From Prevotella melaninogenica (GTDB taxonomy: Bacteria > Bacteroidota > Bacteroidia > Bacteroidales > Bacteroidaceae): 64,000 nucleotides of DNA. The position numbers were made by a program, and so were the translations under genes. Position 1 is the stretch's first letter; the number at the start of each line of letters is the position of its first letter. The notes below the pieces were generated by a model, which ran no database searches, was not told the DNA's origin, and saw only the letters and a list, made by a program, of their open reading frames with translations. The stretch spans positions 1,182,001-1,246,000 of the forward strand of contig NZ_CP072349.1 of assembly GCF_018127965.1 (NCBI RefSeq), written 5' to 3'. Shown here piece after piece: positions 9,283 through 18,401 of this stretch.

Positions 9283-9741
9283 CTAATCCCAACTTTTAAT
9301 ATCTACAATACTATAATCAACATATTTCTTATCAACAACGATAATGAAAAATGGTTGTGTAAAGTAGGTTTGCGCCTTTCCTTGTTCTAACTTGTATTGC
9401 AATTCAAGATGCTTCTTCTTTAAAGTCAATGAAAGAGGTGCCAAGTCTGTCTTCCGGTTTGTCTGCGGGAGAATATAAGCAATTGCAAAGTTCTTATTAA
9501 AATCAATCTTGGTTGGTTCACCGCCCTTACCCATAAAAGCTGCCTCACCAAACTCTTTAGCAAGAGTCTCCTGTGAAGTAATCTTCTTTATTATCGGTTT
9601 GGTCTCATTACCAATATGAAAATAATTACGAGCTTCTGTATAACTTACAATATTAGATTTCTCTACCCCCATTTTAGAAGTGCCACATGAAGATAACAAA
9701 AACATTGTAGTTGCAAAAGCAAGCAAAAGTTTCTTCATCAT
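9283..9741 (-). CDS. Putative lipoprotein, possibly PrcB-like
   Basis: Starting at the ATG at 9741 (or the next codon), the 152-residue product has a lipoprotein signal: MMKKLLLAFATTMFLLSSCG, with Cys as the likely lipidated residue after signal peptidase II cleavage. A longer frame beginning at 9774 would put 11 non-hydrophobic residues in front and is rejected. The mature part (IDFNKNFAIAYILP and FTQPFFIIVVDKK) resembles the PrcB C-terminal domain pattern, a weak comparison from memory. A -7 box on the minus strand (TACTTTTG, 9867-9874) precedes it. Function unknown. Confidence 0.8.
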   Translation of the reverse strand: MMKKLLLAFATTMFLLSSCGTSKMGVEKSNIVSYTEARNYFHIGNETKPIIKKITSQETLAKEFGEAAFMGKGGEPTKIDFNKNFAIAYILPQTNRKTDLAPLSLTLKKKHLELQYKLEQGKAQTYFTQPFFIIVVDKKYVDYSIVDIKSWD

Positions 9742-10007
9742 AATATAATTACTATCAAATATTTTTATAAACACTATACTTCTCTAAGTGAATATGAAAG
9801 AGTCACTTAAGTAGTTTTTACATCAATTGTGACTGACATTTTACCAATAATATCTGTCAGCAAAGACAAAAGTAATTAAATTATGTCATATTATCACTTT
9901 TAAGCAATTAAAATTAGTTAATTTAACATATGGCACATCTTTTGCATGTATAAGATAGTGCAAAGAATGATTCTATGCACGAATTTATTAACAAAATAGA
10001 ATAAAAT

Positions 10008-10238
10008 ATGGCACATGGACATGATGTACTCCATATGATGGAGGGTAATAGTTATGAAACAAAAGAAGATTTAGTAAAGGCAATTATAGAGCATTTCGGT
10101 GAAGAGGAGCGTTTTCATACTTGTTCTGTAGACGGAATGAACGCTGAGGAATTAGTAGATTTCTTGACAGAACGTGGTAAGTTTATGCCTGCTAAGGGGG
10201 GATTCACTGTTGATACAACTAAGATTTGTAATCACTAA
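10008..10238 (+). CDS. YecH-family putative metal-binding protein
   Basis: 76 residues with the small-protein pattern HGHDVLHMM at the start, FHTCS in the middle and ICNH at the C-terminus; these His and Cys residues suggest a metal site. I recognise it as the DUF2492/YecH family, whose function is not established. The next gene is a glutaredoxin-like protein 64 bases downstream, so the pair is probably one transcript, ended by the terminator at 10613-10663. Confidence 0.85.
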   Translation: MAHGHDVLHMMEGNSYETKEDLVKAIIEHFGEEERFHTCSVDGMNAEELVDFLTERGKFMPAKGGFTVDTTKICNH

Positions 10239-10302
10239 GACAGTGAAAGATTGAGATAAAAAATATAATAAACTTTAGAGTTGAATCTAAAAACATTTGA
10301 TT

Positions 10303-10599
10303 ATGATTAAAATATATGGAATGAATACTTGTCCTGACTGTATTGCAGTTGACAAGCATGTAGAAGGTGACAACCGTTACGAGGTAATTGATATTGGCTC
10401 ACATATAAAGTATCTTAAAGACTTCCTCCGTCTTCGCGATAACAATGCAGTGTTTGATGAAGCTAAGAAGCACGGCTATGCTGGAGTTCCTTGCTTTGTC
10501 CTTGAGGATGGTACTGTAACACTGTCACCTAAAGAAGCAGGTATCAACCTTAATGAGGCTCCAGCAGCATCTTGTCGCCTTGATGGTTCCGGCTGCTAA
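10303..10599 (+). CDS. Glutaredoxin-like thioredoxin-fold protein
   Basis: 98 residues from the ATG at 10303 (an in-frame TTG two codons earlier is less likely). The N-terminal strand and active site MIKIYGMNTCPDC contain a CPDC dithiol typical of glutaredoxin-like proteins, and GVPCFVLEDG is the cis-Pro region. The tail CRLDGSGC adds two more cysteines that could bind a metal or form a second redox pair. Probable cytoplasmic thiol-disulfide or metal-handling role with the YecH-like neighbour. Confidence 0.85.
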   Translation: MIKIYGMNTCPDCIAVDKHVEGDNRYEVIDIGSHIKYLKDFLRLRDNNAVFDEAKKHGYAGVPCFVLEDGTVTLSPKEAGINLNEAPAASCRLDGSGC

Positions 10600-10612
10600 T
10601 AGAGTAGATAAA

Positions 10613-10663
10613 AAAAGCTCTCGACAATCCATGGAAATAACTCCATGCATTGCGAGGGCTTTT
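10613..10663 (+). terminator. Terminator after the glutaredoxin-like gene
   Basis: A long stem pairs AAAAGC(T)CTCG-CAAT-CATGGA with TCCATG-CATTG-CGAGGGCTTTT around AATAAC, ending in TTTT. It begins 14 bases after the stop. Confidence 0.85.
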
Positions 10664-10666
10664 GCT

Positions 10667-10889
10667 ATTCATATAAATTACTGACAGATATTATCCCAAA
10701 TCGGTCATTAGAGACTAAACATATTTGTTTTATTATCGAGCAGATTGTTTGGCTTTGTAACGCAGGCGTAGCGGGTTACATCAAGTTACAAAGACCGTCA
10801 AGATGTCGATAAGAAAATAAAAGATGTTAGGAAACAATATCATAGTAATAAGATGGGCTAATGAACGATTTGGGATTATGAATAGTAAA
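10667..10889. repeat. Large imperfect palindrome
   Basis: CTATTCAT at 10667 and ATGAATAG at 10882 mark the ends. Further matching segments are CCCAAATCGGTCATTAG with CTAATGAACGATTTGGG, TTATTATCGA with TCGATAAGAA, and GGCTTTGTAAC with GTTACAAAGACC, around a central GTAACGCAGGCGTAGCGGGTTAC-like hairpin. No coding frame. It sits between two terminators of convergent genes. Possible MITE or structured RNA. Confidence 0.55.
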
Positions 10890-10891
10890 AC

Positions 10892-10919
10892 AAAAAAGCA
10901 CTCCATATTGGAATGCTTT
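10892..10919 (-). terminator. Terminator of the zapA-rny operon
   Basis: On the minus strand the stem AAAGCATTCCA/TGGAGTGCTTT (one mismatch) with a 3-base loop is followed by TTTTGTTTTAC. It lies 28 bases beyond the rny stop. Confidence 0.7.
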
Positions 10920-10946
10920 CTATAATAATTCAAATTACTTCAAACT

Positions 10947-12488
10947 TTACTTTGCATAAGCAACAGAACGAATCTCACGAATAACCGTAATCTTAACCTG
11001 TCCTGGATAGGTCATTTCATTCTGTATCTTCTCTGCAATCTCAGAACTGAGCTTCTCGCTTTCTGCATCATCCATCTTGTCTGCACCAACGATTACACGG
11101 AGTTCGCGACCAGCCTGAATAGCATAAGTCTTTGTTACACCTGGATAACTCATTGCAATCGCTTCAAGATCATTCAGACGCTTGATATAAGCTTCCACAA
11201 TCTCACGACGAGCACCTGGACGAGCACCAGAGATAGCATCACATACCTGAACGATTGGTGCAAGAAGTGTAGTCATCTCAACCTCATCGTGGTGAGCCGC
11301 AATGGCGTTGCAAATATCTGGTTTCTCCTTATACTTCTCAGCAATCTTACCTCCATAAAGAGCATGTGGTAAATCTGTCTCTTCGTCTGGTACCTTACCG
11401 ATATCATGCAATAAACCTGCACGCTTTGCCTTCTTTGGATTCAAACCTAACTCACTTGCCATAACAGCACAAAGATTTGCTGTCTCACGGGCATGCTGCA
11501 GAAGGTTCTGACCATATGAAGAACGATATTTCATCTTACCAACAATACGAATCAACTCTGGATGGAGACCATGAATTCCAAGGTCAATAGCTGTACGCTT
11601 ACCTGTTTCAATAATCTCATTATCAAGTTGTTTCTTAACCTTAGCAACAACTTCTTCGATACGTGCTGGGTGAATTCGTCCGTCAGCAACAAGCTGATGA
11701 AGTGCCAAACGACAAATCTCACGACGAACTGGATCAAAAGCTGAGATAACAATAGCTTCCGGAGTATCATCAACAACAATCTCAACACCTGTTGCAGCCT
11801 CCAAAGCGCGGATATTACGACCTTCACGACCAATAATACGTCCCTTCACCTCATCACTATCAATATGGAAAACACTTACTGAATTCTCAATAGCAGTTTC
11901 GGTTGCAACACGCTGGATAGTCTGGATGACAATTCTCTTAGCCTGCTGATTAGCATTAAGCTTTGCTTCATCTACTATTTCATTGATATAAGAGGCAGCA
12001 TCAAGTTTTGCCTGATCTTTCAAGCTCTCAATCAAACGCTTCTTTGCTTCTTCTGAACTAAGACCTGAGAGCTCCTCGAGTTTCATTCGCTCCTGCTCCT
12101 GCATCTTCTCAAGATCCTGCTGCTTAATCTGTAGTAGCTTCTTCTCATTATCAACACGCTGCTGCTGCTGATCAACATCCTGCTTACGACGATTAATCTC
12201 TTCTTGACGTTGATTCAATGCAACCTCACGCTGCTTCAAGCGATTCTCACCCTGCTGAATCTTCAATGTACGCTGTTGAACCTCTTTCTCGAGTTCACTT
12301 TTCTTATTAAGAAACTTCTCCTTAACTTCAAGAAGTTTCTTTTCTTTAATTACCTCTGCAGCTTTCTCTGCTTTATCCATTGTATCTTTGTATTTTCCAG
12401 TTAAGATATAACGGAAAATAGCAAATCCACCAGCACATCCTGCTGAAAGGCATACCACAGCTATTATAACTGTTACTATTGGACTCAT
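10947..12488 (-). CDS. rny: Ribonuclease Y
   Basis: 513 residues, the normal size. RNase Y is a membrane-anchored endonuclease that starts mRNA decay. Domain order: one N-terminal membrane segment (about residues 3-25), a long Gln/Lys/Glu-rich coiled coil (about 30-170), a KH domain with [13 protein letters not shown], and an HD domain with LLHDIGK and AHHDE, which supply the metal ligands. It is the last gene of a leftward operon after the coiled-coil protein and zapA; the 37-base gap to zapA has no terminator. The start ATG at 12488 directly precedes the hydrophobic segment. Confidence 0.97.
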   Translation of the reverse strand: MSPIVTVIIAVVCLSAGCAGGFAIFRYILTGKYKDTMDKAEKAAEVIKEKKLLEVKEKFLNKKSELEKEVQQRTLKIQQGENRLKQREVALNQRQEEINRRKQDVDQQQQRVDNEKKLLQIKQQDLEKMQEQERMKLEELSGLSSEEAKKRLIESLKDQAKLDAASYINEIVDEAKLNANQQAKRIVIQTIQRVATETAIENSVSVFHIDSDEVKGRIIGREGRNIRALEAATGVEIVVDDTPEAIVISAFDPVRREICRLALHQLVADGRIHPARIEEVVAKVKKQLDNEIIETGKRTAIDLGIHGLHPELIRIVGKMKYRSSYGQNLLQHARETANLCAVMASELGLNPKKAKRAGLLHDIGKVPDEETDLPHALYGGKIAEKYKEKPDICNAIAAHHDEVEMTTLLAPIVQVCDAISGARPGARREIVEAYIKRLNDLEAIAMSYPGVTKTYAIQAGRELRVIVGADKMDDAESEKLSSEIAEKIQNEMTYPGQVKITVIREIRSVAYAK

Positions 12489-12525
12489 TGATTCTTTTTA
12501 TGATTTAAATTAAATATTCTCATTA

Positions 12526-12816
12526 TTACTTCAGTGCATCTTCAATTTCTGAAGTGAGTTTACTGAGAATATCATTAAATGGAGCAGTATCATTACGTAC
12601 ACCTTCTTTCTTATATCGCAATGCAATATCCAACATTGCCATATATATAATATCCTTATCCCCCTTCTTACCCTTAAAAAGAGTTGAATAAGTATTAATT
12701 GTGTCGGTAATAAGCTTGGCTGCCGAACGATAATACTCCTCATCCTCTCGTGGAACGTTTACGGAGAGTTCTGCATCATACACATGCAATCTTATATGTA
12801 ACTTATCGTCTGCCAT
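12526..12816 (-). CDS. zapA: Cell division protein ZapA
   Basis: 96 residues. It matches the ZapA pattern: an N-terminal beta-rich head (LHIRLHVYDAELSVNV, then REDEEYYRSAAKLITDTI) and a C-terminal helix with MAMLDIALRYKKE. ZapA binds FtsZ and cross-links protofilaments at the division site. It is 11 bases downstream of a small coiled-coil gene, an arrangement consistent with a ZapB-like partner. Confidence 0.88.
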   Translation of the reverse strand: MADDKLHIRLHVYDAELSVNVPREDEEYYRSAAKLITDTINTYSTLFKGKKGDKDIIYMAMLDIALRYKKEGVRNDTAPFNDILSKLTSEIEDALK

Positions 12817-12827
12817 TATATTCTGTT

Positions 12828-13121
12828 TTATTTCTCACTTAGAAGTGTAATACACTTATTTACATCTCGGATAAGTTTGGCCACACGCTTTTGTGCAGTT
12901 TCCATATCACCATCCGTAACTTCAAGCATTTTAGCCATCTTCAACGAGTTATAATCAGCTTCTGCTTGAGACAACTCACCCTGCAGTTGCTTTATCTCCT
13001 GTTCACGTTGGTCGACAAGCGCATATAACTCGTCATTTTCCTTCTTCAGTGCTTCGTACTGAAGAATCATCTGACGAACATGCGTCGCAAACGTATTCAG
13101 AATCTTCTCATTTGCATTCAT
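12828..13121 (-). CDS. Small coiled-coil protein upstream of zapA
   Basis: 97 residues, almost entirely heptad-like: YEALKKENDELYALVDQREQ and EIKQLQGELSQAEADYNSLK, ending with a basic C-terminal helix. No enzyme motif. A -7 box (TAATTTTG, minus strand, 13145-13152) stands just upstream, making it the first gene of the coiled-coil-zapA-rny operon. By position and shape it could be a ZapB-like division factor, which is inference only. Confidence 0.8.
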   Translation of the reverse strand: MNANEKILNTFATHVRQMILQYEALKKENDELYALVDQREQEIKQLQGELSQAEADYNSLKMAKMLEVTDGDMETAQKRVAKLIRDVNKCITLLSEK

Positions 13122-13187
13122 AGCTAATCTATTCGTTTTGGCTACAAAATTACATTAAAGTTTCTATTTAAGCAAATATATGCTTAA

Positions 13188-13820
13188 TTATTTTGACTCT
13201 GCCTCTTCAGCAGGTTTAGGTTCTTTCTTAGCAAGTGAAACTACTTGATAAACGAAGTCTGTAGTCCATTTACGACTAAATCCAAGACGCTGATTATATT
13301 GGCGAACTGACATAACAGCCTTAATAACACCTGGATCAGAGAAACTATTCTTATCGTATATGTCATTTACAGTCTTCTCCGTCATCGTATAGATAGCTTT
13401 CTTGAAAAAACCAGGAACACGCAACTTAAACTTCATCAAATTACCCACAAGCATCATCAAATCTTGTGTGAAACCTTGGAACTGATAAAGATAAGGCTGG
13501 ATATCCTGCATCTTCTTACAATTCTTTTTGATGCTTGCATCTATCTCATCAAAGAAGTTATCATCAACATTATAAAAATTTTTCATAGTCTTTCGCACGC
13601 TTGCTTTTTCGCCAGGTCCCAACTTATTATTCAACGTAGGGACACGGAAAGTCTGCTTGTAGGTACGTAAATCTGGAAGCATTGCTAAATTATTGATACC
13701 CAAACGAGTTGCAAGCACTGCTTGAAAATAAACTCGAACAAGTGTCATATAGTCCTCCATACCACCAGTCTTGGACTGTGTAGCATCATTCTTCCCAAAG
13801 AGTTTTGATAAGAATCCCAT
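13188..13820 (-). CDS. Conserved protein of unknown function
   Basis: 210 residues, helical, basic, without signal peptide or membrane segment. It begins MGFLSKLFGKND, an amphipathic start of the kind that can contact membranes, and ends in a Glu/Lys-rich tail. I recognise no domain. A -7 box (TAACTTTG, minus strand, 13878-13885) gives it a separate promoter from the zapA operon 67 bases downstream. Confidence 0.78.
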   Translation of the reverse strand: MGFLSKLFGKNDATQSKTGGMEDYMTLVRVYFQAVLATRLGINNLAMLPDLRTYKQTFRVPTLNNKLGPGEKASVRKTMKNFYNVDDNFFDEIDASIKKNCKKMQDIQPYLYQFQGFTQDLMMLVGNLMKFKLRVPGFFKKAIYTMTEKTVNDIYDKNSFSDPGVIKAVMSVRQYNQRLGFSRKWTTDFVYQVVSLAKKEPKPAEEAESK

Positions 13821-13956
13821 ATCTTTTGTTTAAAGTTTTAAAGTTATTAAGATGAACTTTTAATTTTTACTCGATTGCAAAGTTAATAAAAAAACATGAA
13901 ATTCACCTATTAAGTAAATGATTTCTCATTTTCACAGCTTTTAATTAAATTAAATT

Positions 13957-13973
13957 TATTACCTTTGCAATCA
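13957..13973 (+). promoter_or_regulatory. Promoter upstream of the 13991 ORF and rfbA
   Basis: TTACCTTTGC fits the -7 element. Downstream, TTGCAAT...ATATTGCAA forms a short palindrome overlapping the likely transcription start. This could drive the small frame at 13991 and rfbA. Confidence 0.5.
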
Positions 13974-13990
13974 AGATAGCAATATTGCAA

Positions 13991-14161
13991 ATGAAAGCGT
14001 GTAACGACAAATACTTAACGAAAGGATTGGTTGTCCTCAATGACTTGTTCATATTAAGTACAGCCCTATTACCACCCATATTTGCACTTAAAGCACATAT
14101 GATAGGATACGATTATAGGTATTTAGCGTTAAAGCATATAAAGGTAAACAATAACTACTAA
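13991..14161 (+). CDS. Short hydrophobic ORF before rfbA (56 residues)
   Basis: ATG to TAA, 56 residues, with one hydrophobic segment (LVVLNDLFILSTALLPPIFA). It lies directly after a good -7 box, 29 bases upstream of rfbA. The N-terminal half is loosely reminiscent of the first membrane helix of polyprenyl-phosphate sugar transferases, so it may be a leftover of such a gene or a leader peptide. No confirmed family; it could also be non-coding leader sequence. Confidence 0.35.
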   Translation: MKACNDKYLTKGLVVLNDLFILSTALLPPIFALKAHMIGYDYRYLALKHIKVNNNY

Positions 14162-14190
14162 TTTAAAAACAGATATCAAACCACACTATT

Positions 14191-15081
14191 ATGAAAGGAA
14201 TAGTTCTCGCTGGCGGTTCAGGCACACGCCTCTACCCTATCACAAAAGGAATAAGCAAGCAGCTTATACCAATTTACGATAAACCAATGATTTACTATCC
14301 GGTATCAGTTTTGATGCTGGCTGGAATTAAAGATATCCTAATCATCTCTACCCCATTTGACTTACCAGGCTTTAAACGTCTTTTAGGAGATGGAAGTAGT
14401 TTTGGAGTACGCTTTGAATACGCAGAACAACCTTCACCAGATGGTCTTGCACAAGCATTTATCATAGGCGAGAAGTTTATTGGGAATGATTCTGTTTGCT
14501 TGGTCTTGGGAGATAATATTTTCTATGGAGCAGGCTTCAGTTCATTATTACAAAATAGCGTACAAATGGCTGAAAAAGAGAACAAAGCTACAGTATTTGG
14601 CTATTATGTAAATGATCCTGAGAGATATGGTGTTGCTGAATTTGATAAGACTGGGAAATGTCTTAGCATAGAAGAAAAGCCCGAACATCCAAAGAGTAAC
14701 TACGCTGTTGTAGGACTTTACTTCTACCCTAATAGTGTTGTTGAGATTGCGAAGAATATTAAACCATCACCACGAGGAGAGTTAGAGATTACAACTGTCA
14801 ATCAGTGTTATCTTAAAGAAGATAATTTAATGGTACAGACTCTACAACGTGGTTTTGCATGGCTTGACACTGGCACACATGACAGTTTGTCGGAGGCAAG
14901 TACTTTTATAGAATGTATCGAGAAACGACAAGGACTTAAGGTTGCATGCCTGGAAGAAATAGCATACAAAAAAGGCTGGATAACCACAGAGAAGCTTCGA
15001 GAAGAAGCACAACCAATGATTAAGAATAACTATGGTAAATATCTCCTTCAGCTTGCTGAGGAGAAAAGTAACCCAAAATAA
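14191..15081 (+). CDS. rfbA: Glucose-1-phosphate thymidylyltransferase
   Basis: 296 residues. RmlA makes dTDP-glucose from dTTP and glucose-1-phosphate, the first step to dTDP-rhamnose. The nucleotidyltransferase signature [18 protein letters not shown] is at residues 8-25, followed by [18 protein letters not shown] and [17 protein letters not shown] are also present. The neighbouring Wzc-type kinase supports use in surface polysaccharide. The other rml genes are not in this window. Confidence 0.96.
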   Translation: MKGIVLAGGSGTRLYPITKGISKQLIPIYDKPMIYYPVSVLMLAGIKDILIISTPFDLPGFKRLLGDGSSFGVRFEYAEQPSPDGLAQAFIIGEKFIGNDSVCLVLGDNIFYGAGFSSLLQNSVQMAEKENKATVFGYYVNDPERYGVAEFDKTGKCLSIEEKPEHPKSNYAVVGLYFYPNSVVEIAKNIKPSPRGELEITTVNQCYLKEDNLMVQTLQRGFAWLDTGTHDSLSEASTFIECIEKRQGLKVACLEEIAYKKGWITTEKLREEAQPMIKNNYGKYLLQLAEEKSNPK

Positions 15082-15114
15082 ATTCCTTACTGAATAATAA
15101 GAAAAGTAATAAAT

Positions 15115-17628
15115 ATGGAAGAAACAACTAAATTAGAGCAAGGGAAGGAACTTGAAGTTAATGAAGGTAACTCCTCCTTTGATTTTGCCACCTTGTATCG
15201 AACCATTGTACTCAACTGGTACTGGTTTGTACTGTCATTAATTATTTTCGGTAGCTTAGGAGCAATCTATCTTAGATATGTCACACCAATGTATCAGTCT
15301 ACTGCAAAGTTGCTGATTAAGGACGAAAGTAATAGCAATAGACGTGGTTCCTCTTTACAGAACATGTCAAATCTTGGTATTATCTCAAATTCAACTGGTA
15401 TTGATAACGAGATGGAGATTCTGACATCACACTCTATTGCAGAAGATGCTATTAGAGACTTGAAGTTATATGTTAACTACACAACAAAGGGAAGAGTTAA
15501 GGACATTATTCTTTATCGCAATCAGCCTCTTAACGTTGATGTAGACCAGGCTCATCTTGAAAGATTGAATGCTCCTATTAACTTGAGCATCACAAGAGAC
15601 AGTTTAACTTACACTGTTACTGGAACTTACTATGTACCAACTAACGACAATTCAAATGAAGGTCCATATTCTATTAATAGAAAGTTTACCAGCCTTCCTG
15701 CAACAATAGCAACTCGTGCGGGTATTATTACGATTAGTCCTAATTACGGACATTCATTAAAGAATGCAGATGTTCTTAATGTAAGCATTCTCTCACCAAG
15801 AATGGCATCTAATAAGTATGTCAACGAACTTCAAGTTGCACAAACAGCAAAGTCAACCTCTATTGCGCAGCTGCAGCTTACAGACGAAGTACCACAGCGT
15901 TCTCTTGATTACTTGAAGCAGTTAGCAATTGTATATAACCGTCAAGCAAATGAGGACAAGAATACCATTGCACTTCGTACAGACAAGTTCATCAATGATC
16001 GTTTGGGTAAGATTAATGCCGAGCTGGGCAAGACTGAAGGTCAGTTGCAGAACTATAAACAGCAAAATGGTATTGTAGAGTTGAAGATGAATGCAGGTAA
16101 CTCTGTAGCAAATCAGAATAGCTCTGAATTAAAGCTTGCAGAGGTTGAGACACAGATTGAACTATTCAATACAATTGCAAGAGAGGTAGAAAGTTCATCT
16201 CGTAATCTTTCTCAAGTAATTCCTTCTAATGTAGGTTTGGATGACCAAAGTTCTACAACTCTGATTAACAAATATAACGAGTTAGTACTTGAGCGTAATC
16301 GTTTACTCCGTAGTGCTTCAGAAAGTTCTCCTGTAGTAGAACCACTAACAGCACAAATTCGTGAGCTAAATGGTAACATTCGTCGTGCGATTGGTGCTGC
16401 ACGCCAGAACCTACAGATTCAGCGTGATGCCGTTTTAGCACAGGTTAATAAGTTTAATGAACAGGTTGCTGAGACTCCACAGCAGGAACGTATGCTGACA
16501 CAGATTGACCGTCAGCAGGAAGTAAAGTCTGGTTTGTACCTTATGTTACTCCAAAAACGTGAGGAAAACAACATTTCTTTGGCAGCAACAGCCGATAAAG
16601 GTAAACTTATTGATGACCCACAGTTGTTAGGTAAAATTAGTCCAAAGTCAACATCAATTATGCTTGTTGCTCTACTAATTGGCTTAGCACTTCCTGTATT
16701 GGTAATCCTTATCTTACAATTCTTCCGTTATAAGATTGAGGGTCATGATGATGTTGCTCGCCTTACCAAGTTGCCAATCATTGCAGACGTTGCTATTGCA
16801 AGTAATAAGGCGAAGGGTAAAGCAGATATCGTTGTACATGAAAACCAGAACAACCAGATGGAAGAAATCTTCCGTTCAATGCGTACCAACCTTCAGTTTA
16901 TGCTTAAGGAAGGACAGAAGGTTGTACTCTTCACTTCATCTACTTCTGGTGAGGGTAAGACCTTTAACGCAGCAAACCTTTCTGTTAGTTTCGGTCTCTT
17001 AGGCAAGAAAGTTATCTTGATTGGTCTTGATATTCGTCGTCCACGTTTGGCAGAGTTGTTCGGTATCAACGATCACAAGCATGGTATTACAAACCTTCTT
17101 GTAAAGGATAATCCAACGATAGAAGATATACAGGAGCAGATTTTGCCTTCAGGAGTTAATAAGAATCTGGATCTCCTCATGGCAGGTCCAATTCCTCCAA
17201 ACCCTGCAGAGCTTATTGCGCGTAATTCATTAGATATTATCATTAATCTCTTGAAGGAGAGATATGATTATATCATGATTGATACCGCACCAGTCGGTCT
17301 TGTTACAGATACTCTTCAGATTGCGCGCGTTGCAGATGCCTCTATCTATATGTGTCGTGCAGACTATACTCCAAAGTCAAGCTTCAACTTGATTAATGCA
17401 CTTGCAAACGAGAAGAAGTTCCCTAACATGGCTATTGTTCTCAATGGTATTGACATGTCTAAGAGAAAATATAGCTATTACTATGGCTATGGCGGTTATG
17501 GCAAGTATGGTAGATATGGTAGAGCAAGCTATGGTACAAGCTATGGACAGTATGGAAACTATGGCAATTATGGTAACTATGCTAACAGCCACTATGGCAA
17601 TAAGCACGATGACTCTATAAAGAGATAA
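15115..17628 (+). CDS. Wzc-type polysaccharide export protein with tyrosine autokinase domain
   Basis: 837 residues. Order: N-terminal Wzz domain with a membrane helix at about 33-52, a long periplasmic region with coiled coil (about 270-470), a second membrane helix near 517-538, then a cytoplasmic BY-kinase domain. Walker A is FTSSTSGEGKTF (about 607-618), Walker A' is VILIGLDIRRPRL and Walker B is YDYIMIDTAP. The C-terminal tail holds about 15 tyrosines among glycines (YYYGYGG, KYGRYG, NYGNYGNY), the usual autophosphorylation cluster. It controls chain length and export of capsule or exopolysaccharide. It follows rfbA by 33 bases. Confidence 0.95.
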   Translation: MEETTKLEQGKELEVNEGNSSFDFATLYRTIVLNWYWFVLSLIIFGSLGAIYLRYVTPMYQSTAKLLIKDESNSNRRGSSLQNMSNLGIISNSTGIDNEMEILTSHSIAEDAIRDLKLYVNYTTKGRVKDIILYRNQPLNVDVDQAHLERLNAPINLSITRDSLTYTVTGTYYVPTNDNSNEGPYSINRKFTSLPATIATRAGIITISPNYGHSLKNADVLNVSILSPRMASNKYVNELQVAQTAKSTSIAQLQLTDEVPQRSLDYLKQLAIVYNRQANEDKNTIALRTDKFINDRLGKINAELGKTEGQLQNYKQQNGIVELKMNAGNSVANQNSSELKLAEVETQIELFNTIAREVESSSRNLSQVIPSNVGLDDQSSTTLINKYNELVLERNRLLRSASESSPVVEPLTAQIRELNGNIRRAIGAARQNLQIQRDAVLAQVNKFNEQVAETPQQERMLTQIDRQQEVKSGLYLMLLQKREENNISLAATADKGKLIDDPQLLGKISPKSTSIMLVALLIGLALPVLVILILQFFRYKIEGHDDVARLTKLPIIADVAIASNKAKGKADIVVHENQNNQMEEIFRSMRTNLQFMLKEGQKVVLFTSSTSGEGKTFNAANLSVSFGLLGKKVILIGLDIRRPRLAELFGINDHKHGITNLLVKDNPTIEDIQEQILPSGVNKNLDLLMAGPIPPNPAELIARNSLDIIINLLKERYDYIMIDTAPVGLVTDTLQIARVADASIYMCRADYTPKSSFNLINALANEKKFPNMAIVLNGIDMSKRKYSYYYGYGGYGKYGRYGRASYGTSYGQYGNYGNYGNYANSHYGNKHDDSIKR

Positions 17629-17639
17629 ACTAACAAACA

Positions 17640-18065
17640 ATGATTATTGCAGTTGACTTCGATGGAACCATCGTAGAACATAAATATCCTAAAATCGGTA
17701 GCGAAATTCCTTTCGCTACTGATACGCTTAAAATGCTGATTAAAGATGGTCACCAACTTATCTTATGGAGCGTCAGAGAAGGCGAACTACTCCAAGAAGC
17801 GGTTGATTGGTGCCATGAACGTGGCGTAGACTTTTGGGCTGTAAACAAGGATTATCCTGAAGAAGAAAAAGAGAAGAACAATCATTTCTCAAGAAAGCTA
17901 AAGGTAGAAATGTTTATTGATGACCGTAATCTTGGTGGCTTACCAGACTGGGGAACTATCTATCAAATGATAACCAATAACGAGACATGGGAAAGCCGAA
18001 ACTTTGCACACCGTTCATTTGAAGAACATAAACCACCTAAGAAAAAGCACTGGTGGAATTTCTAA
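17640..18065 (+). CDS. HAD-family phosphatase of the BT0820 type
   Basis: 141 residues. HAD motif I is VDFDGTIVE (residues 5-13) and the acidic motif IV is MFIDDRNLGG; the sequence LILWSVREGELLQEAVDWC lies between. I recognise the Bacteroides BT0820-like family, small HAD hydrolases without a known substrate. It starts 11 bases after the Wzc-type gene, so it is probably in the same transcript, but a role in polysaccharide synthesis is unproven. A very strong terminator follows. Confidence 0.88.
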   Translation: MIIAVDFDGTIVEHKYPKIGSEIPFATDTLKMLIKDGHQLILWSVREGELLQEAVDWCHERGVDFWAVNKDYPEEEKEKNNHFSRKLKVEMFIDDRNLGGLPDWGTIYQMITNNETWESRNFAHRSFEEHKPPKKKHWWNF

Positions 18066-18066
18066 C

Positions 18067-18107
18067 AAATAAAATAGGATACTCTACAAGGGTATCCTAT
18101 TTTATTT
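18067..18107 (+). terminator. Terminator of the rfbA-wzc-HAD operon
   Basis: Perfect 16 bp stem AAATAAAATAGGATAC/GTATCCTATTTTATTT. The A/T ends would also make it work in the opposite direction. Confidence 0.88.
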
Positions 18108-18401
18108 GTACTATTACTTACCAACAACACTACGTGTGCGGAGCATCAGCACCATATGTGCGGAGCATTAACACAATATGTGCTAACATACAACACGTTC
18201 ATAAAGAACGAATAGTGAGAGGCGTTATAGCGAAAGAATATATTGGAAAACATAAACACTAAACCTGTATAAGAAGAACTTGCCAAACAAAAATAAGTTT
18301 CAATAAAAAAGATGTATCAAATATATTCATAAAATAGAATTACGATATATTTGATACATCCCCTATCTAAATATGTTCAGAATCTAATGGGACTATTTGG
18401 A
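18108..18401. other. Intergenic region HAD-serB
   Basis: Convergent interval. It holds the palindrome array at 18128-18198 and a hairpin at about 18311-18360 (GATGTATCAAATATATTC with ATATATTTGATACATC) that would end the leftward serB transcript. No coding potential seen. Confidence 0.55.
18128..18198. repeat. CAC-N-GTG palindrome array, locus B
   Basis: Units CACCATATGTGC and CACAATATGTGC, with partial flanking units (TACGTGTGCGGAGC at the left, CAACACGTTC at the right). The spacer GGAGCATTAA/GGAGCATCAG recurs between units. Confidence 0.75.

Noticed and set aside
17377..17640. Antisense frame over the tyrosine-rich tail of the Wzc-type kinase
   Set aside because: It reflects the repetitive Tyr-Gly codons; the kinase frame is supported by its domains.
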